Shown in pieces: positions 35,667-44,748 of a DNA stretch of 64,000 nucleotides. Each line of letters opens with the position of its first letter. The first letter of the stretch is position 1. The position numbers and the translations under genes are program-made. Origin of the DNA: an uncultured Faecalibacterium sp. (GTDB taxonomy: Bacteria; Bacillota; Clostridia; Oscillospirales; Ruminococcaceae); contig CAKTBG010000008.1 in the NCBI GenBank assembly GCA_934533135.1, positions 8,030-72,029 on the forward strand, written 5' to 3'. The notes under the pieces were generated by a model that saw only the letters and a program-made list of their open reading frames with translations, ran no database searches and was not told the DNA's origin.

Positions 35667-37905
35667 GGCAGGTACGGGAGATGACGTCCATCTGCTGCTC
35701 ACGGGTCAGGTCGATGAACTTGACCGCGTAGCCGGAGACACGGATGGTGAAGTTTGCGTACTCTTCCTTCTCAGGATGCTCCATGGCGTCGATCAGCTTT
35801 TCCTTGCCAAAGACATTGACGTTCAGGTGGTGGGCACCCTGATCGAAGTAGCCGTCCATGACCTGCACCAGATTCTCGATGCGCTCGCCCTCGCTGTGAC
35901 CCAGTGCATCGGGGTTGATGGTCTGGGTGTTGGAGATGCCGTCCAGAGCCCAGTGGTAGGGCAGCTTGGCGACCGAGTTCAGGGAGGCCAGCAGACCGTT
36001 CTGCTCGGCACCGTAGCTCGGGTTGGCACCGGGAGCAAACGGGGTGAAGGCGGCACGGCCGTCCGGCAGAGCACCGGTGTACTTGCCGTAGACGACGTTG
36101 GAGGTGATGGTCAGGATGGAGGTGGTGGCCTCGGAGTTGCGGTAGGTGTGACGCTTCTTGATCATCTCAAGGAAGGTGCGCAGCAGCCACACGCCGATCT
36201 CGTCGGCACGGTCATCGTCGTTGCCGTATTTCGGGAAGTCGCCCTCGATCTCAAAGCCGGTGGCCAGGCCGGTGTCGTCGCGGACGACCTTGACTTTGGC
36301 GTACTTGATGGCACTCAGAGAGTCGATGACGTGGGAGAAGCCTGCGATGCCGGTGGCAAAGGTGCGGCGCACATCGGTGTCGATCAGAGCCATCTCTGCC
36401 TCTTCGTAGTAGTACTTGTCGTGCATATACTGGATCAGGTTCAGCACGTTGACGTACAGGCCGGCCAGCCAATCCAGCATCTGGACGTACTTGGGCAGGA
36501 CTTCGTCGTAGTTCAGGTACTCGCTGGTGATGGGGGCGTAGTTGGGGCCGCACTGCTCGTGGCTCTTCTCGTCCACGCCGCCGTTGATGGCGTACAGCAG
36601 GCACTTGGCGAGGTTGGCGCGTGCGCCGAAGAACTGCATCTCCTTGCCGGTCTGGGTCGCAGACACGCAGCAGCAGATGGAGTAATCGTCGCCCCAGACC
36701 GGCTTCATCACGTCATCGTTCTCGTACTGGACGGAGCTGGTGTTGATGGAGACCTTGGCGGCGTACTTCTTGAAGCTTTCGGGCAGGGCAGAGGAGTACA
36801 GAACGGTCAGGTTCGGCTCGGGGGCGGGGCCCATGTTTTCCAGCGTGTGCAGGAAACGGTAGCAGTTCTTGGTGACCATGCTGCGGCCGTCCATGCCGAT
36901 GCCACCCACTTCCAGCGTTGCCCAGACCGGGTCGCCGGAGAACAGCTGGTTGTAGCTGGGGATGCGGGCAAATTTGACCATGCGGAACTTCATGACCATG
37001 TGGTCGATCAGCTCCTGCGCCTGTGCCTCGGTCAGGGTGCCGTTGTCCAGATCGCGCTGGATGTAGATGTCGAGGAAGGTGGAGATGCGGCCCACGCTCA
37101 TGGCTGCGCCGTTCTGGGTCTTGATGGCGGCCAGATAGCCGAAGTACAGCCACTGGCAGGCCTCTTTTGCGTTCTTTGCGGGCTGCGAGATGTCGTAGCC
37201 GTAGGCCTCGGCCATCTTCTTCATGCCCTTCAGGGCGTTGATCTGGCGGGCGATCTCCTCGCGCAGGCGGATGACGTCATCGGTCATGGTGCCGTCGCCG
37301 CAGTTGGCAAGGTCTTCCTGCTTGAACTGGATCAGCGCGTCGATGCCGTACAGAGCCACACGGCGGTAGTCGCCGACGATGCGGCCGCGGCCGTAGGTGT
37401 CGGGCAGACCGGTGACGATGTGGGTGTGGCGGGCCTTCTTCATCTCGGGGGTGTATGCGTCAAAGACGGCCTGATTGTGGGTGCGGGTGTAGTCGGTGAA
37501 GATCTTGTGCAGCTCTGCGCTGGGCTCGTAGCCGTAGGTGGTGCAGGCCTGCTCTGCCATCTTGATGCCGCCGTAGGGCATGAAGGCACGCTTCAGGGGC
37601 TTGTCGGTCTGCAGGCCGACGATCTGCTCCAGATCCTTCAGGCTCTCGTCGATGTAGCCGGGGCCGTAAGAGGTCAGGCTGCTGACAACTTCGGTCTCCA
37701 TATCCAGCACGCCGCCCTTGGCACGCTCGGCCTTCTGCAGCTGCTGCAGGGCACCCCACAGCTTGTTGGTCGCTTCGGTCGGGTCGGCGAGGAACGACTC
37801 GTCGCCGTCGTACGGGGTGTAGTTCTTCTGGATGAAGTCGCGGACATTGACTTCCTCTTTCCAGATGCGGCCCTCAAAGCCTTCCCACTGTTCAAAATTG
37901 ATCAT
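35653..37905 (-). CDS. pflB: formate acetyltransferase (pyruvate formate-lyase)
   Basis: 750 residues, normal length. It splits pyruvate with CoA into acetyl-CoA and formate under anaerobiosis. The adjacent catalytic cysteines are visible in [11 protein letters not shown] and the glycyl-radical loop in RVSGYAVKF near the C-terminus. AAGGAGG precedes the start. The leader is about 135 bases long and holds a GTTAG-N6-CTAAC palindrome. Confidence 0.97.
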   Translation of the reverse strand: MINFEQWEGFEGRIWKEEVNVRDFIQKNYTPYDGDESFLADPTEATNKLWGALQQLQKAERAKGGVLDMETEVVSSLTSYGPGYIDESLKDLEQIVGLQTDKPLKRAFMPYGGIKMAEQACTTYGYEPSAELHKIFTDYTRTHNQAVFDAYTPEMKKARHTHIVTGLPDTYGRGRIVGDYRRVALYGIDALIQFKQEDLANCGDGTMTDDVIRLREEIARQINALKGMKKMAEAYGYDISQPAKNAKEACQWLYFGYLAAIKTQNGAAMSVGRISTFLDIYIQRDLDNGTLTEAQAQELIDHMVMKFRMVKFARIPSYNQLFSGDPVWATLEVGGIGMDGRSMVTKNCYRFLHTLENMGPAPEPNLTVLYSSALPESFKKYAAKVSINTSSVQYENDDVMKPVWGDDYSICCCVSATQTGKEMQFFGARANLAKCLLYAINGGVDEKSHEQCGPNYAPITSEYLNYDEVLPKYVQMLDWLAGLYVNVLNLIQYMHDKYYYEEAEMALIDTDVRRTFATGIAGFSHVIDSLSAIKYAKVKVVRDDTGLATGFEIEGDFPKYGNDDDRADEIGVWLLRTFLEMIKKRHTYRNSEATTSILTITSNVVYGKYTGALPDGRAAFTPFAPGANPSYGAEQNGLLASLNSVAKLPYHWALDGISNTQTINPDALGHSEGERIENLVQVMDGYFDQGAHHLNVNVFGKEKLIDAMEHPEKEEYANFTIRVSGYAVKFIDLTREQQMDVISRTCHAAL

Positions 37906-37934
37906 TGGAACCTCCTTGTTCCTTTCACCTTTGA

Positions 37935-37950
37935 GTTAGAATATGCTAAC
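37935..37950. promoter_or_regulatory. DtxR-box-like palindrome in the pflB leader
   Basis: GTTAG AATATG CTAAC. The same GTTAG-N6-CTAAC pattern occurs at 38223-38238. Half-sites resemble DtxR/IdeR iron boxes, but with a longer spacer. Confidence 0.4.
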
Positions 37951-38048
37951 TACCTTGTCTATAAAAAACCGCAGAATGCGGCCTTTCGGGGAGTTCGGTG
38001 GGCTGTCAGATGCGGACGAAGTGCATCTGCCCCGGCAGCCTTGTACTT

Positions 38049-38077
38049 ATAATAGCAACAGTTTGGCAAAAAAGCAA
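38049..38077 (-). promoter_or_regulatory. promoter of pflBA
   Basis: Minus strand TTGCTT (38072-38077), 17 bases, TATTAT (38049-38054). Confidence 0.65.
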
Positions 38078-38179
38078 GCCCATTTTGCTGGAAATTTTGC
38101 TCCATTCCAAAACGGAAGGTTGAGATCGGGAGGGGCGCAGCCGCCCAGCAATTTTTTTGAAAAAATCGAAAATCGGGGG

Positions 38180-38239
38180 TTGACAGTCGTGACAAACTAT
38201 GGTATCCTTTTGTCACGGCAAGGTTAGTCAAATCTAACC
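38180..38239 (+). promoter_or_regulatory. strong promoter with two palindromes, no gene downstream
   Basis: TTGACA (38180-38185), 17 bases, TATCCT (38203-38208). CGTGACAAA (38188-38196) and TTTGTCACG (38209-38217) are perfect 9-base arms around the -10. GGTTAG-TCAAAT-CTAACC (38222-38239) covers positions about +8 to +25 and resembles a metal-regulator box. Confidence 0.7.
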
Positions 38240-38446
38240 AAGGCTGCGGAGGTTCCTGCAAGACCTCTGAAGAAACCCCAAATTCCTCCATTCCATTCTC
38301 TTTTTTCCAAACGGAAGCGGCAGCATGGTTTGCTCTGCCGGTTTCCGGCGCGGCACAAGATGCTTTTGGTACGGCACCTTGGGCGAAAGAAAACAAAAAC
38401 GGGACGTACAGCTTGACCACCTGTGCGCCCCGATTTTTGTTTTTGC
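38215..38446 (+). ncRNA. candidate small RNA from the orphan promoter
   Basis: About 230 bases between the promoter at 38180 and the terminator at 38390-38446. No start codon with a ribosome site opens a convincing frame; a GGAGG at about 38248 is followed by no ATG. A regulated sRNA, or the remains of a lost metal-transport operon, are the two readings. Confidence 0.4.
38390..38446. terminator. bidirectional terminator
   Basis: AAAACAAAAACGGG pairs with CCCCGATTTTTGTTTT (small offset) around a GTACAG/CTGTGC inner stem. It serves the plus-strand RNA and the minus-strand parE transcript. Confidence 0.7.
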
Positions 38447-38472
38447 GGAGAAGAATGTTCAAAGCAGACGGC

Positions 38473-38826
38473 TCAGAAATCGGAGCCATCCGGCAGCTCT
38501 TCCAGCGTGCGTTCAAACAGAATGCGCAGATAATCCCGCCCGCCGTAAAGGACACGGTCAATTGTGACCGCATTTTCGTTATAAGCGATATGATAGAAAA
38601 TCAGGTACTTTCCGCTGACCAGAAAACGTTCATCCCGACCAGCATCGGAAATGGAGGAAAGCGGCGCGCCGCTTTCTGCAAATAGTTCCAGCTGGTCGAT
38701 CGCATCCAGAATGCGGGTAATGGTGTGCTCTGCGCCTTCCGGATTTTGAAGATCAAAAAAGATGGAATCCCAGATGGCATCCAGATCACGGCGGGATTGC
38801 GAAGTATAATTGATCTTATTTTTCAT
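38473..38826 (-). CDS. RelE/ParE-type toxin
   Basis: 117 residues. ParE/RelE fold: INYTSQSRRDLDAIWDSIFFDLQNPEGAEHTITRILDAI, LVSGKYLIFYHIAYNENAVTIDRVLYGGRDYLRILF. The YxV.Y..D.....I.R..H.-like end (RVLYGGRDY) has Gly instead of the usual His, more ParE-like than RelE. The gene overlaps the end of its antitoxin gene by 11 bases. Whether it poisons gyrase (ParE) or cleaves mRNA (RelE) cannot be told. Confidence 0.85.
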   Translation of the reverse strand: MKNKINYTSQSRRDLDAIWDSIFFDLQNPEGAEHTITRILDAIDQLELFAESGAPLSSISDAGRDERFLVSGKYLIFYHIAYNENAVTIDRVLYGGRDYLRILFERTLEELPDGSDF

Positions 38827-39076
38827 TGGCTCTTGCGCGGAAATGCGCCCTCATCTCTTCGGGAGAAAACAGTTTTTCTGTTTCGGCGGAGCGGCGGCCT
38901 TTGGCGATCTCGTTCATCAGCCGGATGGTGGCCTGCGCTTTTTCGTAATCCTGCATATCCACGATGGCGTATTTCCCGCGGCCGTTCTTGGTCAGAAAGA
39001 CCGGCGAACCGGCTTCTACGTCGCGGAGAACTTCGGTGTAGTTCCGTAAATCCGAAATCGGTTTGATGTTTGGCAT
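38816..39076 (-). CDS. Phd/YefM-type antitoxin
   Basis: 86 residues. N-terminal DNA-binding part PNIKPISDLRNYTEVLRDVEAGSPVFLTKNGRGKYAIVDMQDYEK is typical Phd/YefM; the C-terminal helix (residues 55-86) would wrap the toxin. It precedes the toxin gene, and palindromes around its -10 box suggest autoregulation. Confidence 0.88.
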   Translation of the reverse strand: MPNIKPISDLRNYTEVLRDVEAGSPVFLTKNGRGKYAIVDMQDYEKAQATIRLMNEIAKGRRSAETEKLFSPEEMRAHFRARANEK

Positions 39077-39094
39077 AAGCTCAACTCCCTTCTG

Positions 39095-39126
39095 TGTATA
39101 GTATACAGAATTTTGCTGTAAAATTC
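39095..39126 (-). promoter_or_regulatory. autoregulatory operators of the Phd/ParE locus
   Basis: TGTATAGTATACA (39095-39107) is a perfect palindrome containing the minus-strand -10 TATACT. It abuts a second perfect inverted repeat GAATTTT-GCTGT-AAAATTC (39108-39126). Two adjoining operators fit conditional cooperativity known for Phd/Doc-type systems. Confidence 0.65.
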
Positions 39127-39201
39127 AACAGCAAATTTGCAGCGAATGGACATAAAAATAAGCCGCACAGCGTTCACTGTACGGCGCAACGATCAGAGAA
39201 T

Positions 39202-40224
39202 TTAATTTTTGATATGCTGCTCTGCCACAAAGAAGCCGACCGCACTGACGAGGAAGACGACATAGTAGCTTGCGATGCGGTAGAGCATCAGGGTACACAT
39301 GACCTCGCCCTGCGGCATGAAGCTGCCGAACACCAGCAGGAAGGCCGTCTCGATGGAGCCCATGCCGGCGACATTCGGCAGGGCGTTGGAGAGGAAGAGC
39401 ATCAGGCTGGTCAGCAGCTGCACCTGCCAGAAGGTCAGCGGGGCAGACAGCCCCATGAACCGGATGCAGAGGTAGGGGATGGTGAAGAGCAGGAAGAGCT
39501 TGAAGGTATGCACGGCGAAGATTCGGATGCAGCGACCCTTGTCGGCCAGCAGATTCCGGCTTTCGGCGGCAAGGGTGTCAAGCTGCTCCAGCCAGCGGCT
39601 CCGGCGGGTCTGCCACGTCTCGGTCTTGGGCAGGTAGCCCAGCAGCCAGCGTGCCAGCCGCTGCACCAGCGGGGAAACGCAGAGCAGCACCAGCCCCACG
39701 ATGATGAGGGCGACCACCGCGTAGGCGGCGGGCAGATAGTGCAGGACGCCGGAGGTGTGGGCGGAGAACCACGAATGCTGGAGCAGCAGCATGACCGTGG
39801 CGTAGAGCAGGACGGCACTCTTGTGGAACACATATTGCAGGGTCATCAGGCCGACGCCCGGGCCGATGGGCAGCCCCCAGTGGTAGAGATAATAGGTCTG
39901 CATCGGCACGGCACCGGTGCCAAGGCAGACCACATTGCCGAAGGTGCCCATAAAGGCATTCTCGATGCCCTCCCGCAAACCGAAATGCGGGATGCGGCTG
40001 CGGACGATCCGCCAGCTGGCCACACCCTCCAGCACCGGGTAGCTGACGCCGAGCAGCAGCACCAGCACCACCTGCCCCCATGAGAGCTGCGCCAGTGCGG
40101 TGGAGATCTCGACCCAGTGATCCTTGAAGATGCAAACGACCACGCCGGTCAGTACCAGCAGGATCAGCAGGGAGATCACGGTCTTTTTGCGGGTGGGCTG
40201 CTGTGAGGATGCGGGTTGGTTCAT
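39202..40224 (-). CDS. lysylphosphatidylglycerol synthase TM-region family (UPF0104) membrane protein
   Basis: 340 residues; the start at 40224 follows AAAGGAG. About eight membrane segments with the family blocks GTFGNVVCLGTGAVPMQTYYLY and LSNALPNVAGMGSIETAFLLVFG. It matches the flippase-like domain of MprF (PF03706) without the aminoacyl-transferase domain. Transport of a lipid across the membrane is a reasonable inference. Confidence 0.8.
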   Translation of the reverse strand: MNQPASSQQPTRKKTVISLLILLVLTGVVVCIFKDHWVEISTALAQLSWGQVVLVLLLGVSYPVLEGVASWRIVRSRIPHFGLREGIENAFMGTFGNVVCLGTGAVPMQTYYLYHWGLPIGPGVGLMTLQYVFHKSAVLLYATVMLLLQHSWFSAHTSGVLHYLPAAYAVVALIIVGLVLLCVSPLVQRLARWLLGYLPKTETWQTRRSRWLEQLDTLAAESRNLLADKGRCIRIFAVHTFKLFLLFTIPYLCIRFMGLSAPLTFWQVQLLTSLMLFLSNALPNVAGMGSIETAFLLVFGSFMPQGEVMCTLMLYRIASYYVVFLVSAVGFFVAEQHIKN

Positions 40225-40369
40225 GCTGCGGGGCTCCTTTCGGTCGGGATTCATCGGATCTGCGATTGCCCCTAGTATAACACGATTTTCGCCCGGTTTT
40301 GTGAACATGAGCCAAATTTTTTACCTCAGATTTGGCAGAATGATTAAAAGCCCGGGCGAAAACTTTTCT

Positions 40370-40398
40370 TTGACAGCGGCGGAAAAGCAGGCTATACT
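40370..40398 (+). promoter_or_regulatory. promoter of the COG0523 GTPase
   Basis: TTGACA (40370-40375), 17 bases, TATACT (40393-40398). Confidence 0.8.
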
Positions 40399-40448
40399 AA
40401 CCGTGAACGATCCGGCGAAATTTCCGGACAGAGAGGGGAAAGGGCATT

Positions 40449-41387
40449 ATGGTACAGGTCGATCTCATCACAGGCTTCCTCGGCGCAGGCAAAACGACGT
40501 TTCTGCGCCGGTACGCGGCGTATCTGGCAAAGCAGGGGTGCAGGATCTGCATCTTGGAAAACGATTTCGGCGCAGTGAATGTGGACGCGATGCTGGTGCA
40601 GGATCTGCTGGCCGAAGGCTGCGAGGTCGAGACCATCAGCGGCGGCTGCGACTGCGACACCCACCAGCGGCGGCTGCGCACCAAGCTGATCTCGATGGCG
40701 ATGCGGGGGTTCGACCGGGTGCTGGTGGAGCCGAGCGGCATTTTTGATGTGGACGAGTTCTTTGACGTTTTGCGGGAGGATCCGCTGGATCGGTGGTACA
40801 CCATCGGGAACATCCTTGCCATTGTGGACGCGCTGCTGCCGGAGACGCTTTCGCCGCAGGCCGATTATATCCTCGCCTCCGAAACGGCCAACGCCGGGCT
40901 TGTCCTGCTCAGCCGGAGCCAGCTGGCGACCGAGGCGCAGTGCAGCGCGGCCAGAGCGCATCTGACCCGGGCACTGGCGGCCTGCAAGTGCTCCCGTACC
41001 CTTCGGGAGGAGGAGATCTGGGCGAAGGACTGGAACCGCCTGACCGACGCAGAAATGGCGCGGATCGCCGCCTGCGGCCACCGGCAGGCCAGCTGCGAAA
41101 AGCTCCACTTCGATGAGCACAAGGCGTTCACATCGGCCTACTTCCTCGAGAGCGGCCTTGGCCGGGAGCGGCTTTCCCGGAATATCCCCAAACTCTTTTC
41201 CGATCCGGCCTGCGGTCAGGTGCTCCGGGTCAAGGGCTTTGTGCCGGAGGACGGCCGGTGGTATGAGCTGAATGCCACCGCCGATGGCCTGACGGCCTCG
41301 CCGATCCTGCAGGGGCAGGAGGTGCTCATCGTCATCGGTGAGGGGCTGCAGAAAGACCGGATCGAAGCACTGCTCCGGCAGGAATGA
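40449..41387 (+). CDS. CobW/COG0523-type GTPase
   Basis: 312 residues. G3E-family GTPase: Walker A GFLGAGKTTFLRR at the N-terminus, Switch/Walker B region VLVEPSGIFDVDEFF, and a CobW C-terminal domain (about 220-300). The metal-binding signature, normally CxCC between these motifs, reads GGCDCD here, lacking the third Cys. Members insert or deliver Zn, Co or Ni, so this variant may bind metal differently. It has its own promoter and stands alone. Confidence 0.82.
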   Translation: MVQVDLITGFLGAGKTTFLRRYAAYLAKQGCRICILENDFGAVNVDAMLVQDLLAEGCEVETISGGCDCDTHQRRLRTKLISMAMRGFDRVLVEPSGIFDVDEFFDVLREDPLDRWYTIGNILAIVDALLPETLSPQADYILASETANAGLVLLSRSQLATEAQCSAARAHLTRALAACKCSRTLREEEIWAKDWNRLTDAEMARIAACGHRQASCEKLHFDEHKAFTSAYFLESGLGRERLSRNIPKLFSDPACGQVLRVKGFVPEDGRWYELNATADGLTASPILQGQEVLIVIGEGLQKDRIEALLRQE

Positions 41388-41430
41388 ATCAATTTTTCGT
41401 AAAAGATTTGGAAAACCGGCCAAGAAAACA

Positions 41431-41459
41431 TTGCGTCTCGATTTCGCAGGGTGTACAAT
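41431..41459 (+). promoter_or_regulatory. promoter upstream of the LuxR-type regulator
   Basis: TTGCGT (41431-41436), 17 bases, TACAAT (41454-41459). Start near 41466, only about 11 bases before a terminator hairpin. Confidence 0.6.
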
Positions 41460-41476
41460 AAGGAGTATGAACGCTT

Positions 41477-41504
41477 TCCCCCTCCGGAACGAGGGGGATT
41501 TTTT
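41477..41504 (+). terminator. terminator/possible attenuator
   Basis: TCCCCCTC-CGGAAC-GAGGGGGA then TTTTTT. It lies between the promoter at 41431 and the LuxR-type gene at 41552, so it either ends readthrough from the GTPase gene or attenuates the regulator gene. Confidence 0.75.
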
Positions 41505-41551
41505 GAGAACTGCCGCAGACAAGGCGGTGGAAAGAAAAGAGGTGGGCGGAG

Positions 41552-43933
41552 ATGCCGAAAACAGAGCACACGAAACGCGAAGGCGATGCGGTATACATCC
41601 ACCCGAAAGCGGCGTGGGAAAAACTGCGTATGGCAGGGAAGACGCGCCAGAACGTTTACATTTACGGTGCCACCGGATACGGCAAGACAGAGCTGCTCCG
41701 CCGTTATCTGCGCCGCAGAAAGCATACATGGTTGAATGCAGGGGAGCTGACGGCACAGCAGCTGCAGGAATTGGAACTGCCGCGGGGGGTGATCGTGGTC
41801 ATCGATGATCTGGCTCTGGTCCATGCGCCGGATGTGCAGGCAGAGATCCTCCGGCTGGTCGAGACCCCGAACGTCTGGCTGCTGATGGCCGGGCGGTGTC
41901 CGCTTCCGCATTGGCTCAGCCCGATGTATATGAACTGTCGGCTGACCATCATCCCGGAAGAGGATCTGGCCCTGACCAAGGAGACGATGAGCGAACTCTA
42001 TCTGGCATGGGGCATCCAGATGCCCCAGAAGATCCTTGAGGAGATCCTCTACCCGCTGACCGAAGGCAACCCGGTGGGGGCGCGCATTCTGGCGATGGAG
42101 ATGTCCCACGGCGCACGGTATACGCCGGAGCTGCTGGAAAAACTGGTGGACAACTTCTGGGCCTATCTCGACCGTACCGTTTACAACAAGTGGGATGACA
42201 GCATCCGGGATCTGGCCGTCCAGATGGCGGTCATGGGCAGCTTTACCATCCCGCAGGCCGAGGAGCTGACCGGAGCCGAAAATGTGGTGCAGGTGCTGCA
42301 GCAGGCGCGGGAGACCGGCAACCTGTTCCAGATCCGCGGCGGTGTGTACACCATGCGCCCCAGTTTTCAGAACAGTATGATCTGGCGGCTGAAGCATACC
42401 TACAGCCGGGAGCAGCGAAACGCCCTGTACGACCGTGCCGGCCACATCTACACCCGGGCGGGGGATATCCCCCGGGCACTGGCGATGTTTGAGGCCAGCG
42501 GCAACCGGCAGAAGATCCGGGATCTGCTGGCCCGCAATGTCCAGCAGGCGAACGGCGGCTACTATTACGAGCTGAGCCGGTACTATCTGGCACTGCCGGA
42601 AGAAGAAGTGCTGGCCTCGCCCGACCTGATGGCCGCGCTGAGCATGGTCTGCTCGGTGCGGCTGGATGCCGCCGGGAGCGAACGCTGGTATCAGGCATTG
42701 GTGCGGTATGCAGAGCAGGCCGAAGGCGATGCAAAAAAGCGCGCCATGGAAAATCTGATCTACCTCGACATCAAACTGCCGCACCGCGGCAGCAGCAAGA
42801 TGGTGGAGATCCTGCAGCGTTCGGCAAAGACGGCGGAACAGGAGCATCTGAACCTTGGCAATATGCGGGTCACCGACGGGATCCCCAGCCTGCTGAACGG
42901 CGGCAAGGATTTCTGTCTCTGGGTCAAAGACGGCCGGGAGGTGATCGGGCAGATCGCACGGCCGCTGGAGATCCTGCTGGGCAGCAAGAGCCGGGGGATG
43001 CTGGAGCTGGCGCGGGCGGAGTGTATGTTTGAGCAGGCCGAGGACGACACCAAAGCGTTGGAGCTGGCCAACCGCGGCATGATGGAGACCATGGCCAGCG
43101 GCAAATTTGAGCTGCAGTTCGTGGGTGCGGCGGTCGTCGCCCGGCTGTATCTGGTCGGCGGCCACATCGACGACGCCTACCGCACGCTGGAAGAGATCGA
43201 GCTGCGGGCGCGGCAGCTGTCGGCGCATCGGATCGAGCGGAACGTTCACGCTATGCAGTGCCGGGTCATGCTCTGGCAGGGTCGGCTGGAAGAGGCCGAA
43301 CGCTGGATGGATCAGGAGCCTGCGGACGATCTGACCTTCAACAGTCTGGATCGCTATTGCTACCTGACCCGGGTGCGGGTCTATATGGCGAAGGAACGGT
43401 ATGACCGTGCCACCACGCTGCTGACCCGGCTGGCGCAGTACGCCGACCACACAGACCGGTTGTGGATCCAGATGGAGTGCAGCCTGCTGTGGGCGATCGT
43501 GCGGTACCGCACCGGCGACGAGGCATGGCAGCCGCAGCTGCTTGCGGTGCTGCAGCGTGCCGAGGCATACCACTTTGTCCGGCTGTTCAGCAGGGAGGGC
43601 AGCGCATTGCTGGAGCTGCTGCGGGAGCTGCAGGACACCGGAAAGGCGGGCGGAGCTTTCTTTGCGGAAGTGCTGGCCAAGACCAGCCGTCTGGCCGAGG
43701 CGTACCCCGGCTACCTGCGGCGGTCAGCGGGGGCAGAACAGGCCCGCCTGACCGACCGCTGTCTGCAGGTGCTCCGGATGCAGTCCATGGGGCTGTCCCG
43801 CGGCGAGATCGCCCAGCAGCTCAACCTGAGCGAGCGGAGCGTCAAGTACCAGAGCGAGCAGGCTTACCGCAAACTCGGGGTCAACAACAAGATCGAAGCC
43901 ATTGAGACGGCCCGGCGGATGCACCTGCTGTAA
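41552..43933 (+). CDS. large LuxR-family regulator with N-terminal ATPase (LAL/MalT-like)
   Basis: 793 residues. N-terminal STAND-type ATPase: Walker A GATGYGKTELL near residue 35 and Walker B IVVIDDLALV near 85. A long helical, TPR-like middle (about 270-700) would sense an inducer. The C-terminal LuxR/GerE helix-turn-helix (RCLQVLRMQSMGLSRGEIAQ, LNLSERSVKYQSEQAYRKLGV) binds DNA. This is the MalT/LAL layout; the ligand and targets are unknown. No obvious target operon adjoins: the next gene is the opposite-strand EIIA-Glc. Confidence 0.88.
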   Translation: MPKTEHTKREGDAVYIHPKAAWEKLRMAGKTRQNVYIYGATGYGKTELLRRYLRRRKHTWLNAGELTAQQLQELELPRGVIVVIDDLALVHAPDVQAEILRLVETPNVWLLMAGRCPLPHWLSPMYMNCRLTIIPEEDLALTKETMSELYLAWGIQMPQKILEEILYPLTEGNPVGARILAMEMSHGARYTPELLEKLVDNFWAYLDRTVYNKWDDSIRDLAVQMAVMGSFTIPQAEELTGAENVVQVLQQARETGNLFQIRGGVYTMRPSFQNSMIWRLKHTYSREQRNALYDRAGHIYTRAGDIPRALAMFEASGNRQKIRDLLARNVQQANGGYYYELSRYYLALPEEEVLASPDLMAALSMVCSVRLDAAGSERWYQALVRYAEQAEGDAKKRAMENLIYLDIKLPHRGSSKMVEILQRSAKTAEQEHLNLGNMRVTDGIPSLLNGGKDFCLWVKDGREVIGQIARPLEILLGSKSRGMLELARAECMFEQAEDDTKALELANRGMMETMASGKFELQFVGAAVVARLYLVGGHIDDAYRTLEEIELRARQLSAHRIERNVHAMQCRVMLWQGRLEEAERWMDQEPADDLTFNSLDRYCYLTRVRVYMAKERYDRATTLLTRLAQYADHTDRLWIQMECSLLWAIVRYRTGDEAWQPQLLAVLQRAEAYHFVRLFSREGSALLELLRELQDTGKAGGAFFAEVLAKTSRLAEAYPGYLRRSAGAEQARLTDRCLQVLRMQSMGLSRGEIAQQLNLSERSVKYQSEQAYRKLGVNNKIEAIETARRMHLL

Positions 43934-43955
43934 TATTTGTCAGAAAATATACAAG

Positions 43956-43990
43956 AAAGAGCCCGGAAGCACGCAGCTTCCGGGCTCTTT
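43956..43990. terminator. bidirectional terminator
   Basis: AAAGAGCCCGGAAGC pairs perfectly with GCTTCCGGGCTCTTT. Shared by the LuxR-type gene and the convergent EIIA gene. Confidence 0.88.
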
Positions 43991-44007
43991 GGATGCGGTG
44001 GGAAAGA

Positions 44008-44523
44008 TCAGCCCTCGAACTTGATCATCGGGGTGCCTGCGGTCACGGGGCCGTCGGCGACGACCTTCATGCCGTTCAGGTCATCGCCATTGGTCACGAT
44101 GATGGCAGTGGTGGTGGGGTGATTGGCGGCGCGGATGGCGTCCAGATCGACCTTCAGCAGAGCGGTGCCGGCCTTGACCTTCTGCTCTTCCTTGACCAGA
44201 GCAGTGAAGCCCTTGCCCTGCATCTCGACGGTGTCCATGCCGACATGGATCAGCAGCTCGATGCCGTCGTCGCTGGTGAGGCCGACGGCGTGCAGGGTGG
44301 AAGCCACCTGCGTGATGGTGCCGTCAAACGGGGCGTACACGGTGTCGCCGGTGGGCTCAATGCCGCAGCCGGGGCCCAGAATGGCGGTGGCGAACGTCTC
44401 GTCGGGGATCTGCTCCAGCGGGATCACCTTGCCGTCGATGGGAGCCATGACGGTCATCTTTTCGCCTGCAAATTTCGGGGCGGCATCGTGCTTGCCGCCA
44501 AACAGTTTATCAAAAAAGCCCAT
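44008..44523 (-). CDS. crr: PTS glucose-type EIIA component
   Basis: 171 residues, single-domain EIIA-Glc. The phosphorylated His is in ELLIHVGMDTVEM; the second active-site His is in LHAVG or the conserved region around GDTVYAPFDGTI. It takes phosphate from HPr and passes it to a glucose-family EIIB encoded elsewhere, and may also regulate. It is a standalone gene, not linked to the two PTS modules at 50-60 kb, which belong to other PTS families. Confidence 0.9.
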   Translation of the reverse strand: MGFFDKLFGGKHDAAPKFAGEKMTVMAPIDGKVIPLEQIPDETFATAILGPGCGIEPTGDTVYAPFDGTITQVASTLHAVGLTSDDGIELLIHVGMDTVEMQGKGFTALVKEEQKVKAGTALLKVDLDAIRAANHPTTTAIIVTNGDDLNGMKVVADGPVTAGTPMIKFEG

Positions 44524-44583
44524 TGTGAAAACCCTTCCTTCCTATCATCCGGAAAAATAATAGCGCAGAAGATCATAAATCCC

Positions 44584-44626
44584 AAAAGGGGCAAGGATAC
44601 ACGAACTGGTGTATGCTTGCCCTTTT
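44584..44626 (-). terminator. terminator of the threonine aldolase gene
   Basis: AAAAGGGGCAAGGATACAC pairs with GTGTATGCTTGCCCTTTT (one mismatch). Confidence 0.75.
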
Positions 44627-44748
44627 CTCGCATTCTGCGTTGTTCTTTTTAAACCATACCATACCCGGCCGAAAAATTCAATCAGCATCCTGCACAAATA
44701 GAATATGGAAACTTCGTCAAAACGCCAAAGGAAATCCGGGAATGGAGC

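Noticed and set aside
35647..38052. 800-codon plus-strand frame over pflB
   Set aside because: Antisense shadow of pflB, which is unmistakable on the minus strand.
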